Source of the DNA: Brevibacillus laterosporus
GTDB taxonomy: Bacteria > Bacillota > Bacilli > Brevibacillales > Brevibacillaceae
Direction of reading: 5' to 3'
DNA length: 64,000 nucleotides
NCBI GenBank assembly: GCA_007833815.1
Contig: CP033464.1
Coordinates: forward strand, 616,501 to 680,500
Below, one piece after another: positions 58,533 to 64,000 of this stretch. The first letter of the stretch is position 1. Every line of letters starts with the position of its first letter. The notes under the pieces were generated by a model. That model had not been told where the DNA came from and made no database searches. It was given only the letters and a program-made list of their open reading frames with translations. The translations under genes were made by a program, and so were the position numbers.

Positions 58533-59042
58533 CTATTGTTGCATGCTAATTTGTCTGCATTCATCCAGAAAAGTAAGTCCCTTTTGCACTTCCTCTTCTG
58601 TATAACGCTGTTTGCTTTTCAACGTAAAGATTTTTACCAACATTTCCTCATATGATAAGTGCTCAAAGTAAAGAATGGTGGAAACCAACTCAAGAAACCG
58701 GGAATTTTCTTCATTCAGACGTTTAATGAGACGCTCTCCCAGCCCTAAGTCTATATCATGATAACGCAAAAACTCTTGTCCCAATTCGTTCAGGGAATAA
58801 CGATATACTTCAATCGCTCCCTTGCTCTCATGTTGCTCGTTCAACAGACCAAAGCTACACAATTCATCTACGCGCAATGTCAGCTCTTCGGAATAAGGCC
58901 CGAACATATGAAACTCAAATCTCTCCTCAAAATCCACCTGCATTTTCTTGGATATATACACCATTTTTTGCAATTTCTTCCTTCCTGTTACTTCACCAAG
59001 GACCTCAACTAGCCGCATAATTTTGGCGTGCCCTTTATGCAT
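58533..59042 (-). CDS. ywgA: YwgA family protein
   Basis: The 169-residue protein matches B. subtilis YwgA, including the GRKKLQKMVYISKK segment near residue 20 and HMFGPYSEEL. The fold resembles Panacea/DUF4065-like proteins, but the function is unknown. The ATG lies inside the end of the HD-hydrolase gene (eight-base overlap), so the two are coupled. In B. subtilis the same pair is ywgA-ywfO. Confidence 0.85.
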   Translation of the reverse strand: MHKGHAKIMRLVEVLGEVTGRKKLQKMVYISKKMQVDFEERFEFHMFGPYSEELTLRVDELCSFGLLNEQHESKGAIEVYRYSLNELGQEFLRYHDIDLGLGERLIKRLNEENSRFLELVSTILYFEHLSYEEMLVKIFTLKSKQRYTEEEVQKGLTFLDECRQISMQQ

Positions 59043-60333
59043 CCGACATCACTACTCCTAGTCGTTCTTTAATCTTTTGGGCATGCTCAGCGGGCAGCGT
59101 CTCTATCAGATCGGCAGGATAGTAAAGCTTGTAGTCAAATCTCCGTTTCCCACAAACCGCTTCTACAATCTCTGACATCGTTGATAATTCCGCTTGCTCA
59201 CCGTTAGGCTTGACCAACATGATAGAAATCCGCTCTTGTTCTTTTCCAGGGCGATAATAATCATAGGGCAGATCGGATGTAGAATCAACTTCTACATAGT
59301 AGTCGGGATCAATTCCCGCTTCTTGAAACAATTCCCTAATCTCATACTCCGTTCGGAAATTTCTAGGATTATATTCGACGTACTGCAAGAGATTCCTGTC
59401 TAAAAATCGCGAACACAAATCAGATAAAATGGAATCCCGCTCATTTCGCCATTGATGCATATAAAAATACACAATCGATTCATCCAGCATTAAATAGTCT
59501 TCCAATTGGATACGATCACAGAAAAAAGGTAAGAAATGCGTCGGCTCTAATTGAAAGCCGTAATCATGATGAAATAATTCCTTCGCACGTTTAAAAATTT
59601 TATGCAGAACAACTTCTGCACTCCGCGTCACTGGGTGAAAATAAACTTGCCAGTACATTTGATAGCGTGACATGATGTAGTCTTCCACCGCATGCATCCC
59701 ACTCGCTTTGATCACAGCCCCGTCTTCAGAGGGCCTCATCACGCGAAGAATACGCTCTATGTCAAAATTACCGTAGTTCACTCCCGTATAATAAGCATCT
59801 CGCAATAGATAATCCATTCGATCGGCGTCTATCTGACTAGAAATGAGAGAGACAATCAGTTTATTCTCATACGTTTTCGCGATGACCTCCGCAACCTTTT
59901 TAGGAAACGATTCACTAACCGTACGCAAAATTCGATTAATACCTGTCTCACCCATAATAATTTTTCTCGTCCATTCCTCATGATCTAAACGAAATACTTT
60001 TTCAAAGGAGTGTGAGAAGGGACCGTGTCCAACATCATGCAACAAGGCAGCACAAAGACACAGTAGCTTTTCCTCATAAGGAAGCTTTACTCTACCCTCG
60101 AAGGTTTCTAGAATGCGTCTCATGATTTCGTAAACGCCCAGGGAGTGATTGAATCGACTATGTTCGCCTCCATGGAAGGTAAAATAACTCGTTCCAAGCT
60201 GCCTAATACGCCGCAGACGTTGAAACTCCGGTGAATCAATTAGTTCCCAAATCACTTTCTCTCTGACATGTACATATCGATGAACGGGATCTTTAAAAAC
60301 TTTCTCCTCGTCTAACAGCCTCTGTTCTACCAT
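59035..60333 (-). CDS. ywfO: HD-domain phosphohydrolase (YwfO-like)
   Basis: This is a 432-residue HD-superfamily protein. The first metal histidine is His63 (SRFNHSLGVYEIMRR), and the HD doublet is His99/Asp100 in ALLHDVGHGPFSHSF, with a later SSQIDADRMDYLLRDAYYTG segment. This arrangement is that of dNTP triphosphohydrolase-like enzymes (YwfO). GGAGG lies eight bases before the ATG. It overlaps ywgA by eight bases. Confidence 0.92.
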   Translation of the reverse strand: MVEQRLLDEEKVFKDPVHRYVHVREKVIWELIDSPEFQRLRRIRQLGTSYFTFHGGEHSRFNHSLGVYEIMRRILETFEGRVKLPYEEKLLCLCAALLHDVGHGPFSHSFEKVFRLDHEEWTRKIIMGETGINRILRTVSESFPKKVAEVIAKTYENKLIVSLISSQIDADRMDYLLRDAYYTGVNYGNFDIERILRVMRPSEDGAVIKASGMHAVEDYIMSRYQMYWQVYFHPVTRSAEVVLHKIFKRAKELFHHDYGFQLEPTHFLPFFCDRIQLEDYLMLDESIVYFYMHQWRNERDSILSDLCSRFLDRNLLQYVEYNPRNFRTEYEIRELFQEAGIDPDYYVEVDSTSDLPYDYYRPGKEQERISIMLVKPNGEQAELSTMSEIVEAVCGKRRFDYKLYYPADLIETLPAEHAQKIKERLGVVMSDA

Positions 60334-60387
60334 GCTTTACACCTCCACCCTTCCCCATAAACATTTAATCCGTGCATACATCTATCT

Positions 60388-61326
60388 TTATAGCATAGAG
60401 TTTGGGAGAGAAAACCTTTCTTCCACAAAGCGTTGCATCTTTTGCGGCATAGGTGCCTTGATTTGAAGTAATTCCTCTGTCACTGGATGATTAAAACTAA
60501 TCTGATAGGCATGGAGAGCCTGATTGGAAAAGCCCATCCGAGCGCCTCTGTATAAGGTATCACCAACCAAAGGATGGTCCACATACTCAAAATGCACACG
60601 AATTTGGTGCGTCCGTCCGGTGTCTAATTTAATATCGACCAAGCTAACTTCATCATTTGTAGCCAGCACCTTATAATGGGTAATCGCTTCCTCGCCTTTT
60701 TGATGTACCTGACGCTTTACTTTATGCATTGGATCTCGTTTGATCGGTTCTGCTATTGTTCCAGATTCCTGTTCCATACGACCAGTTACCAAGGCAATGT
60801 AATTACGATCTACATTTCCTTCCCGCATCAGTTTATCTGCTAACTGATGGGCATAACTACTTTTCGCAATCAGAATAGCTCCAGAAGTCTCTCGATCTAG
60901 ACGATGGACCGTGTGTGGCATAAGAGACTTGCCCTGCTTGCTCCAATATAGTACCAGTTGATTCAACAAAGTATCATGCTGATCCTCTCGAATGGGATGT
61001 GTAGTCATTCCTGTAGGCTTATTGACAACAATAAAATACTCATCCTCATGTAAAATCTCGAGTTGGACTTCAAATGGTGCTGGCGGTAACATAACTAGGG
61101 CTTCCTGCTCCCGTTTATCGTCAAAAATTCGTACAGAAATCAGATCTCCAGCCTTTACCTGTCTCTTGAGAAAGGGAGCTTTACGATTTACTAGTATCCC
61201 TTTACTGCGCGTCAAACGTTGTAGCATACGTCCAGAGACAGACATTTTTTGTCGTATGATCTCCTCAACGGTCATCCCTTTTTCCTGTTCGTCTACAATG
61301 TGATCCAACCATTTTTTCATTTTCAT
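60388..61326 (-). CDS. RluA-family pseudouridine synthase
   Basis: The 312-residue enzyme has the family active site HRLDRETSGAILIAK with the catalytic aspartate, and a conserved KPTGMTTHP segment. The N-terminal ~90 residues contain an S4-like RNA-binding part (MLQRLTRSKGILVN). The ATG at 61326 has only a modest GGAG about 12 bases upstream. The RNA target (23S rRNA or tRNA) cannot be told from sequence. It lies 54 bases upstream of the HD-hydrolase gene. Confidence 0.93.
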   Translation of the reverse strand: MKMKKWLDHIVDEQEKGMTVEEIIRQKMSVSGRMLQRLTRSKGILVNRKAPFLKRQVKAGDLISVRIFDDKREQEALVMLPPAPFEVQLEILHEDEYFIVVNKPTGMTTHPIREDQHDTLLNQLVLYWSKQGKSLMPHTVHRLDRETSGAILIAKSSYAHQLADKLMREGNVDRNYIALVTGRMEQESGTIAEPIKRDPMHKVKRQVHQKGEEAITHYKVLATNDEVSLVDIKLDTGRTHQIRVHFEYVDHPLVGDTLYRGARMGFSNQALHAYQISFNHPVTEELLQIKAPMPQKMQRFVEERFSLPNSML

Positions 61327-61455
61327 AGCTTGTAATTTCTCCGTTCTTCAGTTTCTACGCTTCATTGTAGCGAAAACCGAGATCGGATGCCACTTAGAAA
61401 CAAGGTAATTATCGTTTTATCGGGAACTAAATGAAAATAAGAGAAAAACAAACAG

Positions 61456-61481
61456 AAAAAGCCTGGAATCACCAGGCTTTT
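61456..61481 (-). terminator. Terminator after the M29 aminopeptidase gene
   Basis: On the minus strand AAAAGCCTGG and CCAGGCTTTTT pair across TGATT. It is symmetric and could act in both directions. Confidence 0.85.
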
Positions 61482-61540
61482 CGATACATGCTCTGTTCTT
61501 GAAATTTGTCCATTTTCGGTTCCTTAGTTCTTCGCAGTGC

Positions 61541-62653
61541 TTAGGATTTTAAAGCATCTGGATTAAGACCTTTTAATGCATCTAACACAAACAGTCCATC
61601 TTTACGGATCAGCACATCATCGAACCAAATTTCACCGCCACCATATTCTGGACGTTGAATATTTACCATGTCCCAATGCACAATGCTACGATTACCATTA
61701 TCAGCATCTTCATACGCCTGACCTGGTGTAAAATGGAAGCTACCTGCGATTTTCTCGTCAAATAAAATATCATTCATCGGATGTAACACATACGGATTTA
61801 CCCCAATGGCAAATTCGCCAATATAGCGTGCTCCCTCGTCAGTATCAAGAATCTCATTGAGTTTTTCAGTATTGTTGGAAGTTGCCTCAACAATTTTTCC
61901 TTTTTCAAAACGCAAAGCAATATTTTCAAATTTAGTTCCCATGTATTGTGTCGTGGCATTATGGGTCAGCACACCATTCACAGAGTTACGCACAGGAGCT
62001 GTGAAAATTTCTCCATCTGGAATGTTATTTTCCCCTGCACAGATAACGTTTGGAATACCTTTGATCGAGAAGGTCAAATCCGTTCCCGGCCCCACTAGGC
62101 GGACTTTGTCTGTCTCATTCATGAGCTGTTTTAAGGGCAGGAAAGCATCGTGCATTTTTCTATAGTCCGTTGTACATACATCAAAGAAGAAATCTTCAAA
62201 TGCATCTGTCGACATACTCGCATTTTGGGCCATTGATGCCGTTGGATAATTAAGTAGAACCCAACGAACATTGGCTATCATGTAATCACTGATTGGTTTT
62301 AGTACTTTAAAGTGCTCCTGACGCTTATCATTTGGTACATCAGACATTTCACTATCATTATCAACCCCGTTAATAATGATGTTTGCATGCTGATCTTTTA
62401 TACGCCCTTCAGACCATTTTTTTATATATTCTGCTCGTTCAGCACTAGCATGCATCATTAGTTCCCGTTGAATTCGTGTATCCATAATCTCCACATACGG
62501 ATAGGCCCCGATAGCATATGCCTCTTTTATCAACTCTCTAGCCAATTCATGCCCGTTTCCGCGGACTTCGATATTCAAAACTTCCTTTTCCTTCAAACCA
62601 ACAGAATAATGCAACAAATTATAAGCTAATTTTTTTAAGCGTGGATCTTGCAC
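61541..62653 (-). CDS. M29 family aminopeptidase (AmpS/PepS-like)
   Basis: The 370-residue cytoplasmic metallopeptidase has the family metal ligands in CAGENNIPDGE, YIGEFAIG, SFHFTPGQAYEDADNGN and IVHWDMV. The GTG at 62653 follows GGAGG at nine bases; the frame is open further up without a ribosome binding site. A TGCTACAAT extended -10 lies about 60 bases upstream. It probably releases N-terminal residues from peptides. Confidence 0.92.
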   Translation of the reverse strand: MQDPRLKKLAYNLLHYSVGLKEKEVLNIEVRGNGHELARELIKEAYAIGAYPYVEIMDTRIQRELMMHASAERAEYIKKWSEGRIKDQHANIIINGVDNDSEMSDVPNDKRQEHFKVLKPISDYMIANVRWVLLNYPTASMAQNASMSTDAFEDFFFDVCTTDYRKMHDAFLPLKQLMNETDKVRLVGPGTDLTFSIKGIPNVICAGENNIPDGEIFTAPVRNSVNGVLTHNATTQYMGTKFENIALRFEKGKIVEATSNNTEKLNEILDTDEGARYIGEFAIGVNPYVLHPMNDILFDEKIAGSFHFTPGQAYEDADNGNRSIVHWDMVNIQRPEYGGGEIWFDDVLIRKDGLFVLDALKGLNPDALKS

Positions 62654-62857
62654 GATAAAAAGCCTCCATTCCGTTCTAACATGAGATTTATTACAAATTG
62701 TAGCACAGACGTTTAACACTTTGTGCTTCTGATTAAAAATATTTTATCAGAACAATCAACTCACCTTTTCTGCTGGCCATTGAATTCGAAATAATAAGCA
62801 TGGACGTCAAAATTAGTAATAAACTAGTACTAGCTCATAGGAAGGAGGTAGTTTTAC

Positions 62858-63340
62858 ATGACCCAGCAAAAACCAAGCATATTATCCTCCATCGTGCTAT
62901 TTTTAGTGATCGTAGCTCTTTATTCTTTGTCAGGTATTCTTTTTCCAAATGACCAAATTTGGTATAACACCATTACAGAGCCTTCTTGGACCCCCTCAGG
63001 TAAATTGATTGGTATCATCTGGTTTATTTTATACGTACTGGTTGCTCTTGCAGTAGTTGTATTACAACGAACCGTTGGATTGGATAATCTGAACCACTCT
63101 TGGTATCTATTGTTTGCGATCAACTATGTCGTCAATCAAGCTTATACCTTTTTCCTGTTTGTTCAAAAGGACTTATCCTTGGCCTTCTGGGATTGTCTGG
63201 CTGTCGCAATATCGACCCTGTTATTGCTATTGTATACGGGCAAATACTCAAGGTGGGCAGCACTGTTACTCATTCCTTATCTGGTTTGGGCCAGCTTTGC
63301 AACATACTTGTCTTGGGTTATTTATCAAATGAATCTCTAA
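62858..63340 (+). CDS. tspO: TspO/MBR family protein
   Basis: The 160-residue membrane protein has five hydrophobic helices. The EPSWTPSG loop after helix 1 and the WASFATYLSWVIYQMN ending are family signatures (translocator protein, tetrapyrrole-binding). AGGAAGGAGG precedes the ATG. It is divergent from the aminopeptidase gene and followed by the MFS leader promoter. Confidence 0.9.
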   Translation: MTQQKPSILSSIVLFLVIVALYSLSGILFPNDQIWYNTITEPSWTPSGKLIGIIWFILYVLVALAVVVLQRTVGLDNLNHSWYLLFAINYVVNQAYTFFLFVQKDLSLAFWDCLAVAISTLLLLLYTGKYSRWAALLLIPYLVWASFATYLSWVIYQMNL

Positions 63341-63349
63341 AAGCATATC

Positions 63350-63378
63350 TTGCACATCTATACAAAACCTGGTAGAAT
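63350..63378 (+). promoter_or_regulatory. Promoter of the MFS transporter leader
   Basis: TTGCAC (63350-63355) and TAGAAT (63373-63378) have a 17-base spacer. Transcription from about 63385 gives a 355-base leader before the MFS start. Confidence 0.7.
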
Positions 63379-63421
63379 TTCATTTATCAAAAAATACCGA
63401 AAATAAAGGGGCATGTAACCA

Positions 63422-63457
63422 ATGAAATTCATCAGTAAAGAATTTGTAGCCATCTAG
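63422..63457 (+). CDS. Short upstream reading frame 1 (leader peptide candidate)
   Basis: An 11-residue frame, MKFISKEFVAI, starts about ten bases after AAAGGGG, soon after the predicted transcript start. Such a frame at the 5' end of a structured leader is typical of ribosome-sensing attenuators. It is far too short to show homology. Confidence 0.5.
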   Translation: MKFISKEFVAI

Positions 63458-63472
63458 TCTAAATGTAGCAGA

Positions 63473-63687
63473 GATAAAAGGTTTTTCTTCCTTTTATCAT
63501 GCTTATTTAGATCGGCTTTCTTCTTTACTGATTGAAATAAACGGTTATGGTGCTCCGTTTCTTATAAAAGAAGCGGCATTTATGCGAATGAACTTGTTTG
63601 CTAGACAAGTTTTTCAGCATATTGTCGCTTTTTTATTAAAAGAGCGACACTCTAACAGGAAGCATAACCTGTTTCTATTTCAAACAG
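63473..63687 (+). promoter_or_regulatory. Multi-hairpin leader of the MFS gene (attenuator candidate)
   Basis: Successive stems are: GATAAAAGG/CCTTTTATC (63473-63498); CCGTTTCTT/AAGAAGCGG (63555-63576); AACTTGT/ACAAGTT followed by TTT (63591-63614); and TGTCGCT/AGCGACA (63623-63649). Two overlapping alternatives follow: AACAGG/CCTGTT (63654-63673) or CTGTTT/AAACAG (63669-63687). The last two exclude each other and end at the ribosome binding site of the second short frame. Confidence 0.6.
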
Positions 63688-63702
63688 AAAGGGGGAGCCA
63701 AC

Positions 63703-63744
63703 ATGAAATTAGCTCGGAAAACACGTTGGAGGTGCAGCTCATGA
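63703..63744 (+). CDS. Short upstream reading frame 2 coupled to the MFS gene
   Basis: A 13-residue frame, MKLARKTRWRCSS, has GGGGGAG before its ATG. Its TGA stop overlaps the ATG of the MFS gene in ATGA, so MFS translation is probably coupled to it. It is rich in basic residues. Confidence 0.6.
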   Translation: MKLARKTRWRCSS

Positions 63745-64000
63745 GTTGGCTGTCTTGGGATTTAAACTTAAAGGTTCGTCTGGTCGGAGAAACCTTATTT
63801 GCAATTTTTCTATGGATGTTCTTACCCTTCATGGCCCTGTTTTTCAGTGAAACATTCGGTAAGGGGACAGCTGGTGCATTATTGATCCTTCCCCCATTAC
63901 TCAGTGTTGTCATCAGCTTGGCTGGAGGTCGTATTTCAGATAAAATTGGGCGTCGCCCTGTCATGCTATTTTCTGTAGCATTTCAGGCCCTTATGTTTCT
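63741..64000 (+). CDS. MFS transporter, N-terminal part (cut by window edge)
   Basis: The first ~87 residues are present. They contain two to three membrane helices and the MFS motif A between helices 2 and 3 (GGRISDKIGRRPVM). GGAGG lies eight bases before the ATG. The protein is probably a drug or small-molecule exporter, which would fit the attenuator-type leader; the substrate cannot be told from this fragment. Confidence 0.85.
   Translation, partial: MSWLSWDLNLKVRLVGETLFAIFLWMFLPFMALFFSETFGKGTAGALLILPPLLSVVISLAGGRISDKIGRRPVMLFSVAFQALMF

Overview
The window looks like a chromosomal segment of a low-to-mid GC, spore-forming Firmicute of the Brevibacillus/Paenibacillaceae type. Evidence for this is the gene order, which closely follows Bacillus subtilis (atp operon, upp, glyA, ywlG, rpiB, ywlE, mntP, ywlC, spoIIR, prmC, prfA, tdk, rpmE, rho, glpX, murA, fsa, fba, spo0F, pyrG, rpoE). 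Sporulation genes (spo0F, spoIIR), SLH-domain surface proteins and frequent GTG/TTG starts with strong AGGAGG-type ribosome binding sites point the same way. Species is not provable from the sequence alone; Brevibacillus (B. laterosporus-like) is my inference. No rRNA, tRNA, CRISPR array, insertion sequence or prophage was seen. Nearly everything is on the minus strand; exceptions are the penicillin-binding protein (48.8-50.8 kb), TspO and the partial MFS transporter at the right edge.

Layout. 1-2.6 kb: start of the ATP synthase operon (atpZ-atpI-atpB-atpE-atpF-atpH, the last cut by the edge). 2.6-8.2 kb: a thiolase, a secreted phosphodiester glycosidase with three SLH repeats, and UDP-GlcNAc 2-epimerase. 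8.2-29.6 kb: the conserved housekeeping and sporulation block, with an uncharacterised radical SAM protein and a LysM-M23 peptidase inserted between rpmE and rho. 29.7-42.4 kb: an acyl-CoA catabolism block (IcmF mutase, TetR regulator, MeaB GTPase, two acyl-CoA dehydrogenases, 3-hydroxybutyryl-CoA dehydrogenase, thiolase, FadF). It is preceded by a perfect FadR-type operator and a second palindrome shared by two promoters. 42.6-45.7 kb: lysine 2,3-aminomutase with a sigma-54 promoter and its probable enhancer-binding activator. 45.7-52 kb: spermidine synthesis, a class A PBP and YwhD. 52.2-58.4 kb: a three-gene secreted/surface operon ending in a 1477-residue protein with a very regular cysteine spacing. 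58.5-64 kb: YwgA, an HD hydrolase, an RluA-type pseudouridine synthase, an M29 aminopeptidase, TspO, and an MFS transporter with a long structured leader carrying two short upstream reading frames.

How the genes work together. IcmF could turn isobutyryl-CoA into butyryl-CoA, and the dehydrogenases, hydroxybutyryl-CoA dehydrogenase and thiolase could oxidise it to acetyl-CoA, with electrons leaving through FadF. The only step not encoded here is enoyl-CoA hydratase. SpeB and SpeE make putrescine and spermidine. Several regulatory elements are readable directly: a pyrG leader built for CTP sensing by G-reiteration, a DnaA-box cluster at ywlC, a hairpin that hides the mntP ribosome binding site, a sigma-54 promoter at kamA, and the attenuator-like leader of the MFS gene. 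The least explained parts are the 52-58 kb surface operon and the 63.4-63.7 kb leader.
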